A DNA stretch of 64,000 nt from Eutreptiella sp. 'Long Island Sound 2002'. Lineage: Eukaryota > Euglenozoa > Euglenophyceae > Eutreptiales > Eutreptiaceae. The notes under the pieces were generated by a model. That model was not told the DNA's origin and searched no databases. It worked only from the letters and a program-made list of their open reading frames with translations. Made by a program: the position numbers and the translations under genes. Position 1 is the stretch's first letter, and each line of letters starts with the position of its first letter. Positions 40,249 through 50,809 of this stretch are shown piece by piece. The stretch lies in assembly GCA_964036045.1 (NCBI GenBank), contig OZ038382.1, positions 107,158,578 through 107,222,577 on the forward strand. The letters run 5' to 3'.

Positions 40249-40781
40249 GTAAGTGCGGCTAACCCCCATCTGCTCAGATTTTCGTAGATCTGCCCCAGAT
40301 TGACTACATTTTGGTCATTTTCTCTGCTTCGGCGGAATCGCCGCCTCGCAGCTCAGTCTCAGGATCAGACCTATATATTTCTGATGTGCCGGATCTGATT
40401 CCGCGTTCCATTCATCGTAAATCCGCCGCGTTCCGATCATTTACCTGGAATCGCCATTTGCCGCTGACGCGCGCTCGCGGGCCAGATCGGCCAAATATTT
40501 TTTCACAATCGGATTTATATAAATCTTTTCAGACAGAGATGGACACTCAGATGTACTTAGGATAATCCGCATCAATTTTCTTCATAGACTGGGATTTTCT
40601 GCCGGATAACAATCAACATGGATCTTGCTTCCGTTGTTGCTGCTCTCGCCTCCGTTGGTGTCCGTGTATCCGGTTCTACCCCCAACAGCAGCGTTCAGGT
40701 CGACTCCTCGCGTGCCTGCCCCACTGGTCTTGCCGGCCCCGAGCCCTCCGGCACCTTCCACGACCCAGGGCAGCACTTTCA
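40249..40781 (+). repeat. element 2 3' LTR
   Basis: Partner of 29823-30356; ends CACTTTCA then the TSD GAGGG. It also contains the gag ATG (40618), so a transcript started here would read the gag N-terminus into satellite. The long ORF this creates is not a gene. Confidence 0.92.
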
Positions 40782-43620
40782 GAGGGTGCCCGGGGGGGGG
40801 GCGCCTCCTGCCTGGGTGTGGGGCGTCCGGTGTTGGGCGCTCTCCCACCCCCGACTGCCCGCCCTCTGGGCGGGCTGCCGGGGCCCACTACCCACTGGCT
40901 CTGGGTGCGGGGGGGTGCGGGCATGGGGACCCGTCAGAAACCCCACAGCGCGCGCTCTTGCGAGCTGGCTTTGCGCGCTGTGGGGGCGGCATGAGGGTGC
41001 CCGGGGGGGGGCGCCTCCTGCCTGGGTGTGGGGCGTCCGGGGTCGGGCACTCTCCAACCCCCGACTGCCCGCCCTCTGGGCGGGCTGCCGGGGCCCACTA
41101 CCAACTGGCTGTGGGAGCGGGGGGGCACGGGCGTGGGGACCCGTCACTAACCCCACAGCGCGCGCTCTTGCGAGCTGGCTTTGCGCGCTGTGGGGGCGGC
41201 ATGAGGGTGCCCGGGGGGGCGCCTCCTGCCTGAGTGTGGGGCGTCCGGGGTCAGGCGCTCTCCCAACCCCAACTGCCCGCCCTCTGGGCGGGCTGCCGGG
41301 GCCCACTACCCACTGGCTGTGGGTGCGGGGGGGTGCGAGCGTGGGGACCCGTCACCAATCCCACAGCGCGCGCTCTTTCGAGCTGGCTTTGCGCGCTGTG
41401 GGGGCGGCACAAGGGCGCCCGGGGGGGGGGGGGGGGGGGCTCCTGCCATGGTGTGGGGCGTCCGGTGTCGGGCGCTCTCCCACCCCCGACTGCCCGCCCT
41501 CTGGGCGGGCTGCCGGGGCCCACTACCCACTGGCTGTGGGTGCGGGGGGGTGCGGGCGTGGGGACCCGTCACCAACCCCACAGCGCGTGCTCTTGCGAGC
41601 TGGCTTTGCGCGCTGTGGGGGCGGCATGAGGAAGCCCGGGGGGGGCGCCCCCTGCCTGGGTGTGGGGCGTTGAGGGTCGGGCGCTCTCCCACCCCCGACT
41701 GCCCGCCCTCTGGGCGGGCTGCCGGGGCCCACTACCCACTGGCTGTGGGTGCGGGGGGGTGCCGGCGTGGGGACCCGTCACCAACCCCACAGCGCGCGCT
41801 CTTTCGGGCTGGCTTTGCGCGCTGTGGGGGCGGCACGAGGCCGCCCGGGGGGGGGCGCCTCCTGCCCGGGTGTGGGGCGTCCGGTGTCGGGCGCTCTCCC
41901 ACCCCAGACTGCCCGCCCTCTGGGCGGACTGCCGGGGCCCACTACCCACTGGCTGTGGGTGCGGGGGGATGCGGGCGTGGGGACCCGTCACCAACCCCAC
42001 AGCGCGCGCTCTTGCGAGCTGGCTTTGCGTGCCCTGGGGGCGGCATGAGGGTGCCCGGGGGGGCGCCTCCTGCCTGGGGGTGGGGCGTCCGGGGTCGGGC
42101 GCTCTCCCATCCCCGACTGCCCGCCCTCTGGGCGGGCTGCCGGGGCCCACTACCCACTGGCTGTGGGTACGGGGGGGTGCGGGCGTGGGAACCCGTCACT
42201 AACCCCACAGCGCATGCTCTTTCGGGCTGGCTTTGCGCGCTGTGGGGGCGGCAGGAGGGCGCCCCGGGGGGGGGCGCCTCCTGCCCGGGTGTGGGGCGTC
42301 CGGTGTCGGGCGCTCTCCCACCCCCGACTGCCCGCCCTCTGGGCGGGCTGCCGGGGCCCACTACCCACTGGCTGTGGGTGCGGGGGGGTGCGGGCGTGGG
42401 GACCTGTCACCAACCCCACAGCGCGCGCTCTTGCGAGCTGGCTTTGCGCGCTGTGGGGGCGGCATGAGAGTGCCCGGGGGGGCGCCTCTTGCCTGGGTGT
42501 GGGGCGTCCGGGGTCGGGCGCTCTCCCAACCCCAACTGCCAGCCCTCTGGGCGGGCTGCCGGGGCCCACTACCCACTGGCTGTGGGTGCGGGGGGGTGCG
42601 GGCTTGGGGACCCGTCACCAACCCCACAGCGCGTGCTCTTGCGAGCTGGCTTTGCGCGCTGTCGGGGCGGCATGAGGGTGCCCGGGGGGGCGCCTCCTGC
42701 CCGGGTGTGGGGCGTCCGGTGTCGGGCGCTCTCCCACCCCCGACTGCCCGCCCTCTGGGCGGGCTGCCGGGGCCCACTACCCACTGGCTGTGGGTGCGGG
42801 GGGCTGCGAGCGTGGGGATCCGTCACCAACCCCACAGCGCGCGCTCTTGCGAGCTGGCTTTGCGCGCTGTGGGGGCGGCATGAGGGTGCCCGGGGGGGCG
42901 CCTCTTGCCTGGGTGTGGGGCGTCCGGGGTCGGGCGCTCTCCCAACCCCAACTGCCAGCCCTCTGGGCGGGCTGCCGGGGCCCACTACCCACTGGCTGTG
43001 GGCGCGGGGGGGTGCGGGCTTGGGGACCCGTCACCAACCCCACAGCGCACGCTCTTGCGAGCTGGCTTTGCGCGCTGTCGGGGCGGCATGAGGGTGCCCG
43101 GGGGGGCGCCTCCTGCCTGGGTGTGGGGCGTCCAGGGTCGGGCGCTCTCCCAGCCCCGACTGCCCGCCCTCTGGGCGGGCTGCCGGGGCCCACTACCCAC
43201 TGGCTGTGGATGCCGGGGGTGCGGGCGTGGGGACCCGTGACCAACCCCACAGCGCGCGCTCTTTGGAGCTGGCTTTGCGCGCTGTTGGGGCGGCATGAGG
43301 GTGCCCGGGGGGGGCGCCTCCTGCCTGGGTGTGGGGCGTCTGGGGTTAACCTCTCTCCCAACCCCGACTGCCCGCCCTCTGGGCGGGCTGCCGGAGCCCA
43401 CTACCCACTGGCTGCGGGAGCGGGGGGGCGCGGGCGTGGGGACCCGTCACCAACCCCACAGCGCACGCTCTTGCGAGCTGGCTTTGCGCGCTGTGGGGGT
43501 GGGATGAGGGTGCCCGCGGGGGGCGCCTCTTGCCTAGGTTTGGGGCGTCCGGGGTCGGGCGCTCTCCCACCCCCCACTGCCCGCCCTTCGGGCGGGCTGC
43601 CAGGCTGCTGGGCTGCTGTG
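40782..43620 (-). repeat. S1 satellite array (orientation B), about 13-14 monomers
   Basis: Resumes in register after element 2. Period about 208 bp (landmarks at 42361, 42569, 42777, 42985). Locally a two-monomer alternation is visible, e.g. CAACTGCCAGCC at about 42530 and 42950. It ends near 43620. Confidence 0.93.
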
Positions 43621-44608
43621 CGTGTGCGTGCCCTGCTTGGCCGGGTCGGGCGGGCCGGCCTCCCGGGCGCGTTTTGGTGCGCCTCACCTTTCATTTGGCC
43701 TTTCCTGCTTCGCTCTTTGCTTGTTCGGCCCCCTCCGGGCTGGGGTTGCCTTGTTTGTGGTTGTTTTTGGGGTTTTTTTTTTGTTTTGTTGCTTTTCGCC
43801 TTCTACCCCTCGCTGCGCCCCCGTTGTGTCCTGCTTTGCGTGTTTTCCGGCCCCGGGTGCCTTGGGCCTTGGCGTCTTGCCCCCCCCGCCCCCCCTCTTC
43901 CTTTTTTTTTGTTTCCCCCCGCCCCCGCTCCTTTTCTTGCTTTCCGGTTGCCTTTGGCCTCTGCCCCCCCCCCCCCCTTTTTTTTTTCCTTGCCCTGCTG
44001 CTTTTTTTTCCTGCTGCGCGTCTGCTGTGTGTGTTCTGGGGTGTCGTGCTGTGTGTTCCCTGTCCTGCCCGTTCGTTGTGCTGTGCGCGTCGTCTGTGCT
44101 GTTTCTGGTGGCTGGTGTTGTTTGTTCCTGGTGTCGCTGCCTTTTGTTGGGGGTCTGCTGGTGGCTCTGGCTGCCCGGCGTTGTCGTTGGGTGGTGTGTG
44201 TCGGCTCTGGTGCCCGTGTCTGGTTTGGCCGTCGGTGGGCGTCCTCCCTGTGGCGTCTCGTTCCCCTGTGCTGTGTCCTGTGGCGCTGTGCCGCCGTGTG
44301 GTGCTGTGCTGTGGTGCCCTGTCTTCTTTTTTTTTGTTTTTCTCCCTGCTGGTGGCGCTGGTTTCCTGTTGTTCCCCGCTGCTTCTGGGCTCCGGGCTCC
44401 CGGGCCTTTTCTGTTTCTGTGCTCTGCCTGTGCGGTGCTGTGCTGGTGTGCCTGCGCCGTTGCTCTCTGTTCGGTGCTCTCTTGCCCTCGCGGGGCTGGC
44501 TGGTGTTTTGTGTTGTTGCCTGCTGTGTTTGTGTGTTTGCTGTTGGGCCTGGCTGTCCTCTGTTGTCTCCTGGTGGGTCCTGGTGGCTCCTGGTGTCGTG
44601 TGGTGTCG
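43621..44608. other. G/T-rich low-complexity block
   Basis: About 1 kb of strongly strand-asymmetric sequence: the plus strand is G, T and C with very few A, with runs of T and C up to 15. Frames are open on both strands through lack of A/T-rich stops, giving Cys/Phe/Leu-rich or Lys/Arg/Gln-rich nonsense peptides. No gene is supported. It ends at the S2 boundary 'TGTTTTCACCCTG'. Confidence 0.6.
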
Positions 44609-45233
44609 TGTTTTCACCCTGTTTGGGTAATAGGTCCGGGGGCGCGGTCCTCCCAAGGGATGGGTACACAACCTGCTTATGCAGTTTTTCACCCCGGGCA
44701 GCTCAAAAATCGAAGTTTTCGAAACTTGTTTTTCTGATCTTGTGCCCGCCTAAAATGACCATCCAAGGTACGTACAGCATGTTTTCAGCTCCATTTGCGT
44801 TTTTTTCCCCCTGTTTGGGTAATAGGTCCGGGGGGGGGGGGTCCTCCCAAGGGGTTGGTACAGAACCTGCTAATGAAGCTTTTCACCACGGGCAGCTCAA
44901 GAATTGCAGTTTTCGAAAGTTGCTTTTCTGATGATGTGCCCACCTAAAATGACCATCCAAGGTATGTAAAGCATGTTTTAGGCCACGGTTATGTGGTTTT
45001 CACCCTGTTTGGGTAATAGGTCCGGAGGAGCCATCCTCCCAAGGGGTTGGTACACAACCTGCTTATGCAGTTTTTCACCCCGGGCAGCTCAAAAATCGAA
45101 GTTTTCGAAACTTGTTTTTCTTATGTTGTGCCCACCTAAAATGACCATCCAAGGTACGTAAAGCATGTTTTAGGCCCTATCCACGTGTTTTTCACCCTGT
45201 TTGCGCAATAGGTCCGGCGGGGGGGTCCTCCGA
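44609..45233 (+). repeat. S2 satellite, about three monomers
   Basis: Standard S2 monomers in the same orientation as the central array. The last breaks off at 'GGGGGGTCCTCCGAG', joining the 3' part of element 3. Confidence 0.92.
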
Positions 45234-45539
45234 GCTTATCTGTAATCTTTTTGCAACGGTAGTCACGGTACCATACCCGTTCCCCGAACACATATACATG
45301 TGGCGGGTGTGCCTTGCGGAATTTATCTGCCTTCGCGCGGTGAATACGATTCAGTTTGTCCTGTACCACCTTGCGGTCCACAACCAGCTTCCTGAAGGAG
45401 CCGACTGCATTCCCAGACTCAGTCTGGGGTACCACCCGTGGGCAATCCCCGAATCCGACAGGATTACGGCCAAAGACAAGGTAGTGTGCTCAGTACCCAC
45501 TGATGGGCCCACAAATGTCATTTGATGCCCAAACAGCAA
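45233..45539 (-). pseudogene. element 3 integrase C-terminal fragment
   Basis: Two overlapping frames. One carries LSLAVILSDSGIAHGW; the other KLNRIHRAKADKFRK then VYVFGERVWYRDYRCK, the typical 'basic helix then F..GE.VWYR' end of a gypsy integrase. The frame is cut at 45233 by S2. Confidence 0.75.
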
Positions 45540-45687
45540 GTGGAAGGAACTGAGCCCAGTCTTTACTGGCAGGTTTCAGCAACCACTACCTCAGGGACTC
45601 AACCACTACCTGGATTGCTCGTTCAGCGCAGCCATTGGACCTGGGACACTTAATGGTGCACTGCTTGGTAGAAACCCATGACAATTT

Positions 45688-45912
45688 TCAACGTTCACAG
45701 AAGAACTCAGAAATGACCAAATGATCCTGATCTGAAAAGGTTTCCTGTGGCCAACCTATTATGGGGACCACCCACCCCGGATACAGGTCAGCCAGACTAC
45801 GGGCATCCAGGGTTTTACTACAAGGCACAGCCAGCACATATCCCGTAAGGCGGCATACGACCACGAGGACATAGTCATAAGCATGGCCGCTGGCCGTACA
45901 AGGACGAAACAA
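45688..45912 (-). pseudogene. element 3 integrase core fragment
   Basis: Contains DYVLVVVCRLTGYVLAVPC and GWPQETFSDQDHLVISEFF. The SDQD tetrapeptide corresponds to the second catalytic Asp region. Stops and frameshifts separate it from neighbouring pieces. Confidence 0.75.
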
Positions 45913-45947
45913 AAGTCACAAACATCCACGCATATGGACGAAAATGG

Positions 45948-46568
45948 TTACTCTGGTACCGAGGTGGGGTGATTAGACTCTGGCTGTAGACCCTTACGTC
46001 CCTTGTTCTGACCACAGAGAGGACATGGTCCTACTACGGACGCAATCATGCCTTTAATGTTTTCTGTCTTATAGCCCAAACAGACATATGAGTAATTGAG
46101 GATTTGCCAGGTTCTATCGACCCCCGGGTGGGCATATTCGTGGCAGGCCTTGATGACGTGCTTGACACAGTCAAAAGGCACAAATTTGCGACCATCCGTA
46201 CGCACCTTGCAGTTATGCAGTGTAGAAGACTGGCCTTTGATGTCCACATACTTGTGAAGCCGTAACCTGTCCCAATGAGGGGCGAAATACCGATGCATTT
46301 TGTAATGAGGAGTCCAGTCCCTATACAGAACAGCAACTGCAGGCGGTATTTTAATGGCCTCAAGGTCATTGATGATTACATTGGTCAGACCCAGAATGTG
46401 CCAACCCATTTCACAGGCGATGTGCACGAAATTGACTCCGGCCTGATGTTGGCTGGTGGCCTTTAGATTAAGCCGTTTCTTCGTCGATAGAGTATATTGG
46501 CGCCCTGTCACCCTGGCTGGATGGCCCAAAGGCCCTGCCATGTCCATAGATATGTTCAGTGCGGACAC
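45948..46568 (-). pseudogene. element 3 integrase N-terminal zinc-binding fragment
   Basis: HHCC pattern in ACHEYAHPGVDRTW...CPLCGQNKG near the C-terminal end of this 206-codon frame. The preceding part is a linker from RNase H. Confidence 0.75.
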
Positions 46569-46632
46569 TGCCTGGCAAAAACGGCCTCAGAGGCTATCAG
46601 AATAGGTGCCATCGTGTCCCTGATACAGCGGT

Positions 46633-47079
46633 TCAACTTCTACTGGGGAAAAAGACTTTACTGATTACAAAGCAGCCTGTTTGGCTATGCGAAACATATT
46701 TACCATAGCCTGCTGTTCGGCGAAGGATGCCGGCTCTGCCGTTTTCATATACTCGCGTACCGATTGCCATTCTTCTCGTTCCGCTTGTTACCCCCCTTTC
46801 CAGGTCGTCATCACCACCATGAAACTTGGTGTTCTGAGCATACCCAGCGGGGTAGGCAAAACGGGACAAGGCATCGGCAACCCGATTCTCCTTACCTTCA
46901 CGGTAAGTGATTATCAGGTTGAATCGCCCCAAAAACTCATGCCACTGCCCGCGCCGTCCTAGCGGTCGTGAAATGGTACAGAGATCCTCTTTGTACCACT
47001 TAACGATTGCTGAATGGTCCATTTGGATATCAACTTGAGCTGTTCCTACCCAGGACTGAAGTTTTTTTAAGCAGCACAC
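46633..47079 (-). pseudogene. element 3 RNase H C-terminal fragment
   Basis: LQSWVGTAQVDIQMDHSAIV and REGKENRVADALSRFAYP match the end of gypsy RNase H and the element 2 block around TDHRSLEYW...VADALSRWAYP. Frameshifted relative to the RT piece at 47119. Confidence 0.85.
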
Positions 47080-47118
47080 TTTGGCGTATGTTTCCTGCTA
47101 CCTAGGAGTCCTGGCAAA

Positions 47119-48345
47119 CTACCCTGTGTTCTTTGCACACCCATCATAGCCGGCTCCGTTGCCTTGTAGTTTCCTGGAGTAGAACGCAACAGGATGCCAA
47201 TTGGCATCCTCCTGCTGTTGTTCCAAAACTCTGCCTACGGTGTAATTGGATGCATCAGTGATGATATGCCACGGGAAGCCCAGCTTAGGGATGTACAACT
47301 TAGCTTTCTCAGTTAACGCCTGCTTCAGTCGCTGAAAGCTTTCTTTCATCTCATCGGTCCAATGGATGTGAGCCTCTTTAGGCGTTAACTTAAACTTTTT
47401 GCGTTTTTGAGGCACCCCGGTGGCAGATCTAGGGGCTGCGGGGGCACGAGGCCCATATTTGTATTTGCCCTTCAAAGCATTCATCAAGGGGGCAGCCATG
47501 GCAGCAACCCCCTTGATGTATACCTCATACCAGCCGATAAGGCCCAAAAAGCTCTTCATGTCCTTGGTTGTGGTCATGTTTTCCCATTTCCACTCCTGAA
47601 TGGAAAAAACGGTGGTGGGAGATGGGTACTGACAGCCGTCCTTGAGTATGTGACCCACATACTGGACTATGCGTTCAAACAGATGGACCTTGGCCGGTTT
47701 GACCAGCAGCTGTGCCTCTTCCAGTGCATCAAAAGGCTTGCACAGGTCCGCATAGAGTGCTTCAAAGTATTTTCGGAGCGTTCCAGGTTCCTGCTTTTCC
47801 TCAATCGTAAGTTTGTCCAGTGCCAACACCACCTTGCCAGTTGATGACAGGATATCATCAATGTAGGGCCCGGCTTGCGGACAATTACGTGTCATGTATT
47901 GGACTATTTGCTGGTAGGCTGCTGGCCCCACCTTGACACCCATGGGTAGGTCATTCCATTCGAAAATCCCGAATGGTGTGCAAAAAGCAGTCAGATCCTT
48001 ACTGCCCTCGTCAGGGTGCATCTGGTGGAAGCCATCTTCCAAATCAATGATGGAAAATATGAAATTGCCTTCCTGATTTGCAATTTGGTCCTCAATTACT
48101 GGCAAAGGGAAGCTGTCGCCCTTCAAGCAGGAATTCAAGTGACAGCAGTCAATGACCAACCGCCAGTCATTCTTCCCTGGCTTGGGCACTAGGAATACCC
48201 TGGCCACCCACTCTGGCTCGCCCTTAGCCACACGAAGCATGCCACGTCCTTCAAACGTGACGATCTTGTCCAATATTGCCTTTCCACGGTCCCCTACTGC
48301 GCGAATGGGCTTATCGGCCCGTGGACCAGCATACTCAGGCAACAA
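47119..48345 (-). pseudogene. element 3 reverse transcriptase and RNase H N-terminus
   Basis: 408 codons. RT motifs RLVIDCCHLNS, PMGVKVGPAAYQQ and YIDDIL are intact, followed by FLGLIGWYEVYIKG and the RNase H start ITDASNYTVGRVLEQ. It ends at a stop within RNase H. Best preserved part of the element. Confidence 0.9.
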
Positions 48346-48865
48346 CTCTTTTTTGAGCGTTGAATGTGGACCTCAAGCCTTTTTGGCTGCCTCGGTCACA
48401 TCCTGGGTGTATATGGGGGCGAAGACCGACTTTTCATATCGCTCCATGAATTTTGCTTTCAGATCACCACATCCAACCCAGTCTTCATGGGACTGGATGA
48501 ATGACCGGATGTGTTTACGCTATCCTTGTACCCATTCATGTGGGGTGGTTTCAGCGGGGCCCAACATGTGCCTATTCCTACCTAATGGGTTAATTACCGC
48601 GGGGGTGGGGGGGGGGGGTGTTACCGACTGCTGCTTCTGCTCGGCATCAGATTTCTCTGATAGATGAGAAATCAGGCCCGGGGGATGCCTCGCTCTCTGA
48701 CTGGGTTGAGCCCCCCTTTGCGGACCTCTTTTGAGCCTGTCGACGAACTGTAGGCCACATCTGGCGGCAAACGTGACTGTCTGAGCCGTCCTGATCGCTC
48801 CGTGCAGAAGCGAATATACCGATGGTTTAGGGGGGGTATGGGGTGAGGATGCCGAAACTGTGCAG
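48346..48865 (-). pseudogene. element 3 linker between methyltransferase-like domain and RT
   Basis: Frames here are broken. A G-tract (48602-48620) interrupts the reading frame. No domain recognised; expected to be the pre-RT linker by analogy with element 2. Confidence 0.4.
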
Positions 48866-49351
48866 TCATGCAGATCCACAAGCAAACTGTCTCAACGACA
48901 GGGTGTTGTGGACCATAAAGCCTGCTGCTGTTGGGTCTGTATCGACTGGATCGGATGCAGCCCCTTCCGGCGTCCAGCCAAATGCATCGATGACTACTAT
49001 CCTATACTCCCCAACACTACTGCATACAGTACGCCTATTATTTACGAGCAATGGGTTCCCCGGAGGAACATCCACCCAATCTACTCCAACCTTGCCCAGT
49101 GACCACCACCAGTCCCTATCCTTACACGTGGGAACAATCGCAATGCCTTGGCCTTGCTCAAATTTGAGTTTCTGAACTGTCTGCTCCCACAGGCGGTCAG
49201 GCGGCTGTAACCAGAGGTTTTCTGCGGCCCATGGCTGTGAGAGACCGTTCTTTGTCGCGTCCCAATAACGTGGAAACCTTGCATGTTGCTTACTACGAAA
49301 TACACCATAAAAGCCCGGAAATGGCTCCCCTCCACCAGCGACCGTGCCCAC
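48866..49351 (-). pseudogene. element 3 methyltransferase-like domain, degenerate
   Basis: 161 codons aligning by eye with the element 2 domain: GVFRSKQHARFPRYW against DAFAKRENKRFDKHF; LWLQPPD against LWINPPF; IAIVPTCKDRDWWWSL against ILVVPLWDDKPWFQEL. The first Asp and the Asn of the NPP motif are lost (Gly and Gln here), so this copy should be catalytically dead. Confidence 0.65.
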
Positions 49352-49685
49352 CTTTCCAGGCGGTGCACCACATCCTGCCGGATAGCCAAATCATTCCTAT
49401 CCAGCATGCCTTTTCGGAGTGCTTTCCGTCCGGCCGCTGCCCGGATATGAGTGACTGTGCCTCGGGCCCCAGTGGCCGATTTTGTGGACTTTACGACCCT
49501 AGGGCTCTTCAGTAACCCATTGGTTGTGACAACATTGGTTGCAGGGGAGTCAAAACCGGTAATATTCCCGTTTTCAGACTCAGAAAGCTCCGAATCTGCC
49601 CATAGATCCGGTCTGATGACGCCAGACTAGCACACGCTACCGCCGCCAACTCGGTGACCTGAGCCGACCGTATACGAGCCTCCCC

Positions 49686-50658
49686 CTACCCCGAAGGGCT
49701 TGGCATGGGGTTTGGCCTTGTGGCGCGGCTGTCCTCTATGTCCAACCTAGTAAGCGTGCAACTTGTGGCTTCATCCCGTGCCAACTCCGGTCCAGTACCG
49801 GTAAGCTGGGCGTTTTCTGTGGACGCGGTCAACCATGGACATCCCTGGTCTATACCACTGCCTATACGTGATCCTAATTGTTGGACTGGGATCAGAGCAG
49901 GGCCTTTCTGAACAGGTACTGGAGGATAATCCTCCAAACCGGACAGAGCGCCTCCGTTGGCTGAGTCCGCACTACTTGGGACTTTAAGTCTGTTGGGGAA
50001 AGCCGATACCAAGCCCTGAACTAGGCTTGATACCAGCCCCAGCGCTTGACTCACTGCAGAGTCAAAGTCGGTTGAGGACGCAACCTTCTCGGGTTTTGCG
50101 CTGTATGCGGCCAATAAAGAGGAAATATTGGTGCGCAACAAGAGACATTTCTCCGGTGCACTTGGCATGAGATTGGTGTGGCTGAATCCTAAAATGTGAG
50201 CTCCCTCAGGGCGGGAGGGTGAGTGGGGCTTGCCCGGGGAGGGAATTACCTTAAATGCTCGTGAGGCTGTGGACCCAAATTTTCCTGCACCACGTTCGGT
50301 GACCTCCAGTTCAGTAACGTCCTGAATTTCTGGGGTCAGGTGAAGCTCCAAGGTCAATTGAGCGATTTAGTCCCCTACACACACCCAATGACCTTCAGAA
50401 TGCATGCTACCAATTAAAACATCAGCCTCACCGGTGTAATCGTGGTCAATCACTCCGGCTGCCGTCCTTAGAAACGATTTGGCGGCATTACCCAACCTGT
50501 CCTGGATTCTACCATATGTAAAGACTCGGGTAGTGAATGATATCCCTGTGGGTACTCGTACTTGACCCTTGGATGGGATCAAAAAATCAACCGCCGCATA
50601 CAGGTCATACCCCGCAGACGCTGGAATACCCCTGGAGGGAGGGATAGATCGCGTCTAA
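49686..50658 (-). pseudogene. element 3 dUTPase domain with nonsense codon
   Basis: One frame opening after a TAG at about 50659. Trimeric dUTPase motifs appear in order: ASAGYDLYAA (motif 1), IPSKGQVRVPTGI, YGRI with the family's SG.A region altered to LGNAA, AAGVIDHDYTGEADVLI (motif 3), VGD-stop-IAQL (motif 4, with TAA at 50364-50366 in place of the usual Arg) and TERGAGKFGSTA (motif 5). dUTPase hydrolyses dUTP and limits uracil incorporation during reverse transcription. The C-terminal 180 residues are a linker of unknown function. The nonsense codon, altered motif 2 and lack of an in-frame ATG mark it as dead. Confidence 0.85.
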
Positions 50659-50809
50659 GTTTCTTTACCTTGAAACGGTTAAAGAGGAGATGGGTGGAGA
50701 CCAACTCTGTGAGGGAGGGAAACATACATCCAGGATGGCTGGTAGGAAGTGAAGAAGGGAGAGACGTCTGGTCACAATGCTGGGCTGAATTCTTTGTATC
50801 CTGACTTGA

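Larger units (their letters stand above)
29823..40781 (+). mobile_element. Ty3/gypsy chromodomain LTR retrotransposon in one reading frame (element 2)
   Basis: 10,959 bp, transcribed rightward. 5' LTR 29823-30356, iMet-type PBS at 30357, a single frame 30193-38430 broken only by UAG (33223-33225) and UAA (36505-36507), a 1.8 kb 3' non-coding region, polypurine tract and 3' LTR 40249-40781. LTRs differ by about four substitutions and one indel. Protein order is gag | protease, methyltransferase-like domain, RT, RNase H | integrase, chromodomain. The gag ATG is inside the 5' LTR. GC is moderate and TCGA is not enriched. Confidence 0.93.
45233..50800 (-). mobile_element. decayed Ty3/gypsy element with dUTPase domain (element 3)
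   Basis: Minus-strand remnant. Order in element direction: dUTPase, methyltransferase-like domain, RT, RNase H, integrase. It is broken by several frameshifts and stops, and truncated within the integrase C-terminus by S2. No LTRs were found. Its 5' end is close to 50800, where a plus-strand LINE fragment begins. It is related to element 2 in carrying the methyltransferase-like domain before RT, but differs in having dUTPase. Confidence 0.85.

Noticed and set aside
43622-44737. Cys/Phe-rich 370-codon membrane-like ORF
   Set aside because: It arises from a block nearly lacking A. Both strands and several frames are equally open, and the frame runs into S2 satellite.
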